The translations under genes and the position numbers were made by a program. This document shows, in pieces, positions 13,122 to 20,923 of a DNA stretch of 26,273 nt (its first letter is position 1; each line of letters opens with the position of its first letter). Under the pieces are notes generated by a model, which saw nothing but the letters and a program-made list of their open reading frames with translations, was not told the DNA's origin and did not search any database. This stretch comes from Betaproteobacteria bacterium (lineage in GTDB: Bacteria; Pseudomonadota; Gammaproteobacteria; Burkholderiales; SG8-39): NCBI GenBank assembly GCA_004298295.1, contig SCUH01000113.1:1-26273 (forward strand). The letters are read 5' to 3'.

Positions 13122-15836
13122 TCAACCTTCCTTGAGTAGGCGACCCAAAGTGCCGTTGCGGCTCTTCAGCTCGGCAAATGTGCCCTGCTCGACCAGCCGC
13201 CCGCTCTCGAGCACCAGGACATGCTGCGCGCGCTCCGCGGCGTCGGCGCGTTGCAGCACCCAGATTATCGCTTCACCCTTGCGGTGCTCTGCGAGCCGCG
13301 CTCCCACCACCGACTGCGACGCCGGGTCGAGCACGCTCAAGGCCTGATCCAGGATCAGGACTGCCGGGCGCTTCAGGATCGCGCGCGCAAGCGCGATCTT
13401 CTGCCGCTCCGCGACCGTCAGGCGCGCGCCGCCGACGCCGACCTGGTAGTCGAGCCCGATCTTCAGCACCAGCGGCCTGAGGCCGAGCTCGTCGAGCACC
13501 TGGCGCATCAGTGCGCCGATGCGCTGCGTCGCGTCGGCCTGGCCGGACACGATCTTGCCGAAGAGAATATTGTCCTGCAGCGACGCCGCGCTGGTGTAGC
13601 GCGTCGGATCGAAGAACTCCACGGCGCGCCGCAGCGTTCCCGGCAGTCGCGTCGCGAAATAGCGTCGCGCCTCCAGCACCCGGCCTTCCAGTGCTTCGTC
13701 GATCAGTCCCAGGCGGTGCCGCGCCGAGATCAGCTTGAACGGCAGTGCCAGCAGTTGGCTGCGGTCGGCCGGATCGATGCGCGTCAGGCCCAATTCCGTG
13801 ACCCGCGCCAGGATCGCCTTGACGTTGGGCAGGTCCTCGTGGCGGATGAAGCTGAACTGATCGAAAAATTCATGCCCCGGCGGCAGGTCACTGAACAGCT
13901 CGACCATGGTGCCGGCCAGCTGGTGGCCGACCGCGAGCAGGTCACCGGTCAGACCGGTTTCTTCCAGGACCTGCGCCACGTAGGGGTTCTGCGCCAGGTT
14001 TTCGATGTCGAAGGCCTTGCCGACCGGCGCGCCGAACAGCAGGTTCTCTGCCAACGTGGCGTTGCGGTTATAGCGCGCCGGATCGAAACGCTCCACCCAG
14101 TCCTCCATGCGCAGCGTGACCAGCCGCTCGCGCATCGCCTCGCGCGCTCCGAGCAGGAGCTCGCGCAGTTCGGTGCTGCGCTCGGGCGCGATCGCGCTGC
14201 GCAGGCCGCGCTCGAACATCGGCTCTTCCATCTCGACGATCCTGAGCGAGTCCAACACGCGGTCCTCCAGGGCGTCGGCGTTCGCCACGCCGGCGGATTC
14301 ATAATCTGTCCAGTCGGCGCCGATGTCCAGCGACGTGCCGCCAGTGCGCGCCGCCTCGCGCAGCTGGAACTCCCGCTCGCGCAGCTCGTCGCCTGCATAC
14401 ACCGCTTCACGCACCGGCCGATGTTTGAGCGCGTACAGCAGGTTCTCGCGCACGCTGAGCGGAAAGAGGTAGGATGATGGCCCCACGTAGGCAAGGGCGC
14501 GTCCGGTCACTGCTTCCGGCGCCCGCGTGATGTCGATGTCGCCCATCGACACGGTGCCGCTGGAGGGCGGCACGAGTCTCGCCAGCAGCTGCGCCAGCTC
14601 GCTGCGGCCGCTGTCGGGACGCCCGACGATCGCCACGTGCGCATCCAGGCCGACTTCGAACGACACCCCGTCCACCACTTTGCTGCCCGACTCGTCGACC
14701 AGCGACAGGTTGCTGACGCAGATCTTGCCGTGTTGCGGCAGCGGCGGCCGGTCGATCACGTCCTGCAGTGACGGCGGCGCCAGGTTCTCCACCATGAACT
14801 GCTCCATCACCTGCGTGTACTTGATCTGCACGTCGAGCCGCTGCTGGTCCCAGTCGATCAGCTCCTTGACCGGTGTAGGCAGGTCCTTGTATGCCGCGAT
14901 GACCGCCACCAGCGCGCCGATGTCGAGCTTGCCGACGATCACCAGGTAGCCGCCCACGGAATAGAACAGGAACGGCGTCAGCTGCGACAGGAAGTTGTTG
15001 ACGAACTTGATCAGGAATTTGCGCTGGTAGAACTCGAAGCGGATGCGGAACATGCGGCCGAGGCGTGCCGCGATGTCCGCGCGTTCGTGATTCGAGGTGT
15101 CGTGGGCGTGGATCTCCACGATGCCGTCCGAGACCTCCGCAATGCGCCCAGCGAGCTGGCGAGCGGTCAACTGCCGCTGCTTGGCGAGCGTGAGCAGGCG
15201 CCGGCGCATCTTCGGGATGATCACGGCCTGCACCGCCACCATGCCCAGGGCGATCATGCCCAGATAGACATGCTGATAAAGAATGAACAGCAGCGCGGTG
15301 AGCGCCTGGCCGCCGAGGAACAGCGGCGTGATCAGGGCCTCGCCGACGAACCCGCCCAGCGGCTCGACTTCGTCCTTGATCATGGTGGCAAGCTCGGCCG
15401 ACTTGACGCGCCGGAAGCGTGCCAGGGGGAAACGCAGGATGTGATCGAACAGGGCGTAGCGCAGGCGCCGCAGCATGCGCTCGCCCATCCACCCCTTCAT
15501 GGTGTTGATCTGGAACTTCAGCAGACCATTGGCGACGATCAGGGCGAGGAACGCCAGGGTAAGTCCGAACAGATAGGGCATGCGCTCCAGCACGAAGCCG
15601 TCGAACAGCCGCCAGTCGCCGCCGAGGAACTCGGGCAGCCGCAACGCGAGGCTGAGGAACGAGACGGTCGATTCGGGGTCGGGAAAGCGCTTGCCCTGGA
15701 TCGGTTCGTTGATGATCGTCTTGGGCAGATCGAGCGACAGGAAGTACAGCACCATCGACGCCACGACCAGCGGCACGATCAGCAGCTGATCCCGCTTGCT
15801 GTAACGAATGATGTACCCGAACAGGCTGCGTTCCAT
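13122..15836 (-). CDS. ABC exporter-like protein with degenerate, enlarged ATP-binding domain
   Basis: Half-exporter architecture, 904 residues: a transmembrane domain (about 15-335, some six helices) then an ATP-binding domain (about 370-904). Normal ABC half-exporters have about 600 residues; the surplus of roughly 300 lies between the Q-loop and signature motif. Every catalytic motif deviates: Walker A is GRPDSGRS (Lys to Arg411), the Q-loop is VGPSS, the signature LTVAE replaces LSGGQ, Walker B ends LILDQ (catalytic Glu to Gln831), and the H-loop is VLQR (His to Gln862). The frame is intact, so this is a maintained protein that probably lacks normal ATPase activity. The start ATG 15836 (MERSLFGYII) is the best Met before the first helix, but a GTG at 15899 is possible. 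It forms an operon with the cyclic-nucleotide-binding gene. Its substrate and role are unknown. Confidence 0.88.
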   Translation of the reverse strand: MERSLFGYIIRYSKRDQLLIVPLVVASMVLYFLSLDLPKTIINEPIQGKRFPDPESTVSFLSLALRLPEFLGGDWRLFDGFVLERMPYLFGLTLAFLALIVANGLLKFQINTMKGWMGERMLRRLRYALFDHILRFPLARFRRVKSAELATMIKDEVEPLGGFVGEALITPLFLGGQALTALLFILYQHVYLGMIALGMVAVQAVIIPKMRRRLLTLAKQRQLTARQLAGRIAEVSDGIVEIHAHDTSNHERADIAARLGRMFRIRFEFYQRKFLIKFVNNFLSQLTPFLFYSVGGYLVIVGKLDIGALVAVIAAYKDLPTPVKELIDWDQQRLDVQIKYTQVMEQFMVENLAPPSLQDVIDRPPLPQHGKICVSNLSLVDESGSKVVDGVSFEVGLDAHVAIVGRPDSGRSELAQLLARLVPPSSGTVSMGDIDITRAPEAVTGRALAYVGPSSYLFPLSVRENLLYALKHRPVREAVYAGDELREREFQLREAARTGGTSLDIGADWTDYESAGVANADALEDRVLDSLRIVEMEEPMFERGLRSAIAPERSTELRELLLGAREAMRERLVTLRMEDWVERFDPARYNRNATLAENLLFGAPVGKAFDIENLAQNPYVAQVLEETGLTGDLLAVGHQLAGTMVELFSDLPPGHEFFDQFSFIRHEDLPNVKAILARVTELGLTRIDPADRSQLLALPFKLISARHRLGLIDEALEGRVLEARRYFATRLPGTLRRAVEFFDPTRYTSAASLQDNILFGKIVSGQADATQRIGALMRQVLDELGLRPLVLKIGLDYQVGVGGARLTVAERQKIALARAILKRPAVLILDQALSVLDPASQSVVGARLAEHRKGEAIIWVLQRADAAERAQHVLVLESGRLVEQGTFAELKSRNGTLGRLLKEG
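13413..14489 (-). repeat. Threefold repeat of the Q-loop/helical region inside the ABC domain
   Basis: Three copies are visible in the protein: residues about 450-514 (14295-14489), 580-649 (13890-14099) and 737-808 (13413-13628). Copies 2 and 3 match best: FDPARY and FDPTRY, then ATLAENLLFG and ASLQDNILFG, then QVLEETGL and QVLDELGL, spaced 157-158 residues apart. Copy 1 shares LSVRENLLYA. In an ordinary ABC domain this segment occurs once, between Q-loop and signature. The match is by eye, at protein level only. Confidence 0.65.
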
Positions 15837-15993
15837 CGAATGCGTTCCCGCGCTCCCCTCCAGCGACCCCGATATTACCGTTCCTTGCTGGCTTTGCACG
15901 GCCCCCGCAGTCGATCCGTTATAGTCGGGTCATGACCGCGGACACCCCATCGGGCGCGCGTGGATCGCGCGGGCACGGCATGGCGCAGGCATC
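15837..15993. promoter_or_regulatory. Divergent control region between ABC and methyltransferase genes
   Basis: A 157-base gap serving both directions. TATAGT (15920-15925, plus) and its complement TATAAC (15917-15922, minus) overlap and could be -10 boxes for the two genes. No good -35 is visible: TTGCAC at 15894-15899 is 20 bases from the plus box. A 21-codon plus-strand reading (15932-15997) ends in an ATGA overlap with the methyltransferase start. Confidence 0.35.
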
Positions 15994-16827
15994 ATGAACC
16001 GAACGATCGGCGCCGTGCTGACCGCGCTGGGATTGGCGCGGCGCGGATTCTACATCCCCTATCGCCGCGCCAGCGAGCTCGCGGCGTCTGGCGGCCTGCC
16101 GCAGTATTCGGCGATCGCCGCCTGCATGCAGGCGGCCGACGCGATCATGGCGGCGCACCGCGCGGCGATTGAAGAATGCGCCGTGTCGCTCGAGCGCCTG
16201 GGCGGCGAGCCGCCGCCGGCACCGCGTTGGAACCAGGACTGGTTCCCGCGGCTCGATGCCGCCGCCGCTTATGCGATGGTGCGCCGCCTCCGGCCGCGCC
16301 GTGTCGTGGAAGTCGGCTCGGGCCATTCGACGCGTTTTCTGGCACGAGCCGTGCGGGACGCGGCTTGTACGACACGCCTCACGGCGATCGATCCCGCGCC
16401 GCGCGCAAGCCTCGACGGGCTCGAGATCGAGATCATCCGCAAACCCGTGCAAGGCGCCGGAGCGGCGCCTTTCGCAGCGCTCGAGGCGAACGATTTCCTG
16501 GTGATCGATTCCAGCCATGTGCTGATGCCGGGAACCGACGTCGATCACCTCGTCAACCGCGTCCTGCCCGCCCTGCCCGCCGGCGTCCTGGTGCATTTCC
16601 ACGATGTCTTCCTGCCGCGCGACTACCCGGCGGATTGGAGCTGGCGCGGCTACAACGAGCAGCTTGCGGTCGCCGCGCTGATGGCGAGCGGCGCCTACGC
16701 GATCGAGTTCGCCAGTGCCTACGTGATTGCGAAGCACCCGGAGTGGCTGCGCCAGGGCTTGCTGAGCCGGTTGCCGCTCGTGGCCGGCGCGCGCGAAAGC
16801 AGTCTGTGGTTGCGGAAAATCCGCTGA
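15994..16827 (+). CDS. Class I SAM-dependent methyltransferase-like protein
   Basis: Predicted methyltransferase of 277 residues. EVGSGHSTRF (106-115) is the SAM-binding motif I, TAIDP (about 129-133) the acidic end of strand 2, and VIDSSH plus LVHFHDVF (about 170-210) resemble the Methyltransf_24 group that often modifies sugars or small metabolites. The first about 75 residues form a helical N-terminal extension. ATG 15994 is the only good start in frame; a stop lies at 15922-15924, and the ribosome site is weak. The gene diverges from the ABC gene and converges on the peptide permease with a single base between the stops. The substrate is unknown; a role in the neighbouring glycan genes is only a guess. 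Confidence 0.8.
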   Translation: MNRTIGAVLTALGLARRGFYIPYRRASELAASGGLPQYSAIAACMQAADAIMAAHRAAIEECAVSLERLGGEPPPAPRWNQDWFPRLDAAAAYAMVRRLRPRRVVEVGSGHSTRFLARAVRDAACTTRLTAIDPAPRASLDGLEIEIIRKPVQGAGAAPFAALEANDFLVIDSSHVLMPGTDVDHLVNRVLPALPAGVLVHFHDVFLPRDYPADWSWRGYNEQLAVAALMASGAYAIEFASAYVIAKHPEWLRQGLLSRLPLVAGARESSLWLRKIR

Positions 16828-16828
16828 A

Positions 16829-17998
16829 CTACTTGTAGGGATCGGCGGCGTCGCGCAAACCGTCGCCGAGAAAATTGAACGCCAGCACCACCACGAATAC
16901 CGGCACGACCGACATCATGATCCAGGGATAGAGCGCGACCGCGTTGATGTTTTGCGCCTCGTTCAGCAGCACCCCCCAGCTCGTCACGGGGGGACGCAAC
17001 CCCAGGCCGAGAAAGGACAGCGCCGTCTCGCCAAGGATCATACCCGGCACCGAAAGCGTCGCGGAGGCGATCAGATGGCTCGCGAAGCTCGGCAGCAGGT
17101 GTCGGCCGATGACACGCCCCGGCCCTGCGCCCATGAGCACCGCCGCCGACGCGAAGTCCTCCTCGCGCAGTGCCAGCAGTTTGGAGCGCACCGCGCGCGC
17201 CAGGCCCGGCCAGTCGAGCAGCCCCAGAATGATGGTGATGCCGAAATACACGAGCACCGGGCTCCAGTTCACGGGCAGCGCGGCCGACAGCGCCATCCAC
17301 AGCGGCAGCTCCGGGAAGGAGCGCACCATTTCGATGAAGCGCTGTATCAGATTGTCGATCCAGCCGCCGTAGTACCCCGAAATGCCGCCCAGCGTGATGC
17401 CGATGACGAAGCTCACCAGGATGCCGAGCAAACCCACGGTGAGCGAGATGCGCGTGCCATAAATGACGCGCGACAGCAGATCGCGCCCGAGCCGGTCGGT
17501 CCCGAGCAGGTACAGCGTGCCGCCTTCGGCCGGGCAGACGAGGTGGAAACGGCCCTCGATCAGACCCCAGAAACGGTACTCGTCGCCGCGGCAGAAGAAC
17601 CGCAGCGGCTGCACCTTGGCGAGGTCCGGCGTGTACTCGCGCTTCAGCGACGCCATGTTGAGGCGCATGGTGTAGCCGTACACGAACGGCCCCACCAGCC
17701 GACCCTCGTGGAGCAGGTGGATCTCCTGGGGCGGCGCGTAGATGTGGCGCGTGTCGCGCGTATGCAGGTGGTAGGGCGCGAGGATCTCGCTCACCAGGAT
17801 CGAGGCGTAAAACAGCAGCAGGATCGCCCCGGAGATCACGGCGATGCGGTGGCGCCGGAACTTCCACCACATGATCTTCCATTGCGAGGCGCGATAGAAG
17901 CGCTCCTGCTCCGGCGTGAGCCATTCGGTCGCCTGCGGATCGAACGGCTCGGCGGAAACGTAATGCCCGATCGCGTCCGCGCGCCCGGTAGTGCTCAC
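16829..17998 (-). CDS. Peptide-type ABC importer permease (DppC/YejE family)
   Basis: Inner-membrane permease of an ABC importer for peptides or related solutes. It has 389 residues, longer than DppC (300), because a large periplasmic loop (about 75-165) follows the first transmembrane helix, as in YejE-like permeases. LGTDRLGRDLLSRVIYGTRISL is the OppC/DppC signature. The EAA coupling loop reads DFASAAVLMGAGPGRVIGRH, the contact with the ATPase. The GTG start at 17998 overlaps the preceding permease stop by 4 bases (GTGA). It is the last gene of the eight-gene run, and no terminator is visible: it meets the methyltransferase end to end. Confidence 0.93.
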   Translation of the reverse strand: MSTTGRADAIGHYVSAEPFDPQATEWLTPEQERFYRASQWKIMWWKFRRHRIAVISGAILLLFYASILVSEILAPYHLHTRDTRHIYAPPQEIHLLHEGRLVGPFVYGYTMRLNMASLKREYTPDLAKVQPLRFFCRGDEYRFWGLIEGRFHLVCPAEGGTLYLLGTDRLGRDLLSRVIYGTRISLTVGLLGILVSFVIGITLGGISGYYGGWIDNLIQRFIEMVRSFPELPLWMALSAALPVNWSPVLVYFGITIILGLLDWPGLARAVRSKLLALREEDFASAAVLMGAGPGRVIGRHLLPSFASHLIASATLSVPGMILGETALSFLGLGLRPPVTSWGVLLNEAQNINAVALYPWIMMSVVPVFVVVLAFNFLGDGLRDAADPYK

Positions 17999-19020
17999 TT
18001 GGCGGCCCCCCCGGTCAGCCGGATGCGCGGATCGAGCGCCGCCAGCAGCAGATCGGAAATGAACATTCCGATCACCGTGAGCAGCGACAGGAACATCAGG
18101 AAGGAACCCGCCAGGTACTGGTCCTGGCTGCGCAGTGCCTCGAGCAGCATCGGCCCGGAGGTCTGCAGCGAAAGCACCACGGCGACGATCGCCGATCCGG
18201 AAATCACGCTCGGCAGCAGGTTGCCGATGTCAGCGATGAACGGATTGAGCGCCATGCGCATCGGGTACTTCATCAGCAGCCGCAGCTGCGGCACGCCGCG
18301 CGCGCGCGCCGTCACGACGTACTGCTTCTGCAGCTCGTCGAGCAGGTTGGCGCGCAGGCGCCGGATCATTGCCGCAGTGCCCGAGGTGCCGATCACGATC
18401 ACCGGGATCCACAGGTGCGTCAGCACCGAGCCGAACTTCGCCCAGCTCCAGGACTGCCCCAGATACTCGGGATCCATGATGCCGCCGATGGAAAGCCCGA
18501 ACTGCACGTTGGCGAAATACATCAGCACCAGCGCAAACAGGAAATTGGGCGTCGCCAGACCGACGTAACCCAGCAGGGTCAGGCCGTGGTCACCCCAGCT
18601 GTACTGGTTCGTGGCGGCGTAGACGCCGATCGGGAACGCGACCGCCCAGGTAAACAGGACGACCGAAAAATTGAGAATGAGCGACAGCAGCATGCGATCG
18701 CCCACCACCTGCCCGACCGGAAGATCGTACTCGAATGACCAGCCCCAGTCGCCCTGCAGCAGCCCGGAAAAGCCCCTCTCCCCCGGCCACAGACCCGCCC
18801 AGACCGCGTACTGCTCGAGAAACGGCTTGTCGAGCCCGTACTGCTTGCGCAGGAACTCCACTTTCTCCATCGCGGCGCGATCGCCCTGGCTCTGCAGCTC
18901 GGCGATCTGGTTGGACAGGAAATCGCCCGGCGGCAGCTTGATGATGCTGAAGGTCACGAAGCTGATCACGAGCAGCGTCGGAATCATGACCAGCAGGCGG
19001 CGAACGGTGTAGCTCAGCAT
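17995..19020 (-). CDS. Peptide-type ABC importer permease (DppB/YejB family)
   Basis: Second permease subunit, 341 residues, pairing with the DppC-type protein. The N terminus MLSYTVRRLLVMIPTLLVIS is the typical DppB first helix. YGLDKPFLEQY and the GDWGWSFEY segment follow in the periplasmic part, and YVVTARARGVPQLRLLMKY is the EAA loop. I chose ATG 19020, seven bases after the binding protein stop, because the conserved N terminus starts there; the frame is open further upstream but runs into that gene. The length resembles YejB (about 360) rather than an arginine/dipeptide permease. Confidence 0.94.
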   Translation of the reverse strand: MLSYTVRRLLVMIPTLLVISFVTFSIIKLPPGDFLSNQIAELQSQGDRAAMEKVEFLRKQYGLDKPFLEQYAVWAGLWPGERGFSGLLQGDWGWSFEYDLPVGQVVGDRMLLSLILNFSVVLFTWAVAFPIGVYAATNQYSWGDHGLTLLGYVGLATPNFLFALVLMYFANVQFGLSIGGIMDPEYLGQSWSWAKFGSVLTHLWIPVIVIGTSGTAAMIRRLRANLLDELQKQYVVTARARGVPQLRLLMKYPMRMALNPFIADIGNLLPSVISGSAIVAVVLSLQTSGPMLLEALRSQDQYLAGSFLMFLSLLTVIGMFISDLLLAALDPRIRLTGGAAK

Positions 19021-19027
19021 GGTGCGC

Positions 19028-20923
19028 TCACTTGAACCAGAACGTGTCCGGCCGGTACATGCCGAAAAACGCACCGGGATTCCAGTTGTAGACGCCGCGC
19101 TCCGGCACGTTCATGAGCGATTCGCGCGCCACCACCGGTTGCGGCACGCCGCACACGACCCCGATGACGAACTGCTGCTCGGCGTGGAGCTCGAGCATGC
19201 GATGCCAGATCTGGTCGCGCTCGGCGTGCTCGGCGCTGCGGTACCAGGCGGCGAGCAGCCGTGCCAGCTCCCGCACTTCGGGGATGTCGATGCGCTCGCC
19301 CGACTTGCCGCCCGTCTCGACAAATTGGCCGAACTTGGGCCACTGCAGCTGCTGCTGGCTGGTCGGCGCGAGCATCTCGGGACTCATATCGGCGGTCGGG
19401 ATGCCGTTCTCCAGCCCGCCCCAGACCGACATCACGGTCTCGCCCGAGAAAATGCGCTTGCGGAAATTCTCGCGCTGCGACGGCTTGGTGAACAGCAGGA
19501 TGCCGACCTCACGCCAGGTCTCGCGGATCAGCTCGAGGATGTCGCTCTGCTCGGTGCCTTCGCCGGCCGTCTCGACGATGATTTCGAGCGGCCGGCCGTC
19601 CGGCATTCGTCGCACGCCGTCCCCGCCGCGCTTCAGGCCGATCTCGTCGAGCAGCCGGTTGGCCGCCTTGCGGTCGTAGCTCGCCCAGCGCTTCTGGTAG
19701 CGCTCCCTGAACAGCGGACTCTCCGGCAGCACCGTGTTGTTCGCCTCCGTGCCGAGGCCGAAGTACACCACCTGGTTGACGAGCGAACGGTCGACCGCCA
19801 GCGACAGCGCGCGCCGGAAGCGCACGTCGCGCAGCAGCTTGCGCCACTCCGGGTCGTTGACGTTGAGGTTCGGATACAGCGCGAACTGCGAGCCGGTGCC
19901 GGTGCGCCACAGCAGCGTGCGGAAGTTGTTGCGCTTCTCGTTCTGCTTCAGGAAGGTGTAGTTGTTGAACTGCAGTTCGCGCGCCTGGAGATCGGCTTCA
20001 CCGGCGCCGGTCTTGGCCGGGATCAGCTTGGAGTCGGCCACGGCCAGGACGACCCGGTCGATGTAGGGCAGCTGGCGGCCGTTGCTGTCGACCCGGTGAA
20101 AGAACGGGTTGCGCAGCGCCACAAAGCGGTCGGCCGGCGGTCGCGTGGTGTTCATCCAGGGCTGCAGCGTCGGCAGGTCGGGATTGTCGAACTGGTACAG
20201 GTTGTCGAGCCGGTTGTGCACCTGCGACCACTTGCGCTTCGCCGTGCCGTTGGCCTCGGCCTCGGCGACCTTCTTCGAGTATTTCTTGTGAAACCGCCGC
20301 AGATAATGCGCCGGACGATAGATGAACAGCGAAGACGCGCCGGCCAGGTTCGCCAGAAAGTCCGGGTTCGGATTCGACCAGGTGTAGCGCACCGTAGCCG
20401 GGTCGAGCACCTCGAAATTCGGCGCCTCGCCCTCCACCAGAAGATCGCGCGGCGGGCCGGACGGGCTCAGCTCCCGGTTGCCGGCGACATCTTCCCAGTA
20501 GTAGCGGAAATCTTCCGCCGTAAAAGGATGGCCGTCGGACCACTTGTGGCCCTTGCGCAGGCGGAACGTGAATTCGCGCGCTTCGCGCACTTCGAAACTC
20601 TCGAGGATGTCGGGAACGATGGCCAGGCCGCGATCGTAGCCGACCAGGCGCGCGTAGCCGTATACCACCAGCATGCGCACGTCGCGGGCGCGGCCGATCA
20701 GCATGTTCAACGTGCCGCCGTGCTGCCCGGTCGCCGTCGATGCGCCTTGCAGATCCACGACCAGAGGTGCCGCTGGCAGGCGCTGGCTGACGGGCGGCAG
20801 CTTGCCCGCCTCGACGTCGTCCTTCAGCATCGGCGTCTCGACGTACCCGGCCGAGAACGCCGCGCCGGCCAGCGCCCACAACGCGATGGCTGCAACAGCC
20901 AGTGCCAGGCGCCTCAGCGTCAC
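19028..20923 (-). CDS. Periplasmic solute-binding protein, family 5 (peptide type)
   Basis: Binding protein of the ABC importer. It has 631 residues; DppA/OppA have about 540 and YejA about 600, so it is on the long side. A signal peptide covers about 1-25 (LRRLALAVAAIALWALAGAA, then FSA). The SBP_bac_5 core shows FTFRLRKGHKWSDGHPFTAEDF (about 110-131), VRFRRALSLAVDR, and a C-terminal WNPGAFFGMY. The GTG start at 20923 overlaps the ATPase TGA by 4 bases (GTGA) and has AAGGAG 8 bases upstream. The ligand may be a peptide, an opine or a peptidoglycan fragment; the sequence does not decide. Confidence 0.93.
   Translation of the reverse strand: MTLRRLALAVAAIALWALAGAAFSAGYVETPMLKDDVEAGKLPPVSQRLPAAPLVVDLQGASTATGQHGGTLNMLIGRARDVRMLVVYGYARLVGYDRGLAIVPDILESFEVREAREFTFRLRKGHKWSDGHPFTAEDFRYYWEDVAGNRELSPSGPPRDLLVEGEAPNFEVLDPATVRYTWSNPNPDFLANLAGASSLFIYRPAHYLRRFHKKYSKKVAEAEANGTAKRKWSQVHNRLDNLYQFDNPDLPTLQPWMNTTRPPADRFVALRNPFFHRVDSNGRQLPYIDRVVLAVADSKLIPAKTGAGEADLQARELQFNNYTFLKQNEKRNNFRTLLWRTGTGSQFALYPNLNVNDPEWRKLLRDVRFRRALSLAVDRSLVNQVVYFGLGTEANNTVLPESPLFRERYQKRWASYDRKAANRLLDEIGLKRGGDGVRRMPDGRPLEIIVETAGEGTEQSDILELIRETWREVGILLFTKPSQRENFRKRIFSGETVMSVWGGLENGIPTADMSPEMLAPTSQQQLQWPKFGQFVETGGKSGERIDIPEVRELARLLAAWYRSAEHAERDQIWHRMLELHAEQQFVIGVVCGVPQPVVARESLMNVPERGVYNWNPGAFFGMYRPDTFWFK

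Noticed and set aside
13221..14477. 418-codon plus-strand frame opposite the ABC exporter-like gene
   Set aside because: Antisense shadow; the minus-strand protein has continuous family similarity through this region.
13122..15836. ABC exporter-like gene as a pseudogene
   Set aside because: The frame is intact over 904 codons, the motif changes are substitutions rather than breaks, and a well-formed gene follows in the same operon.
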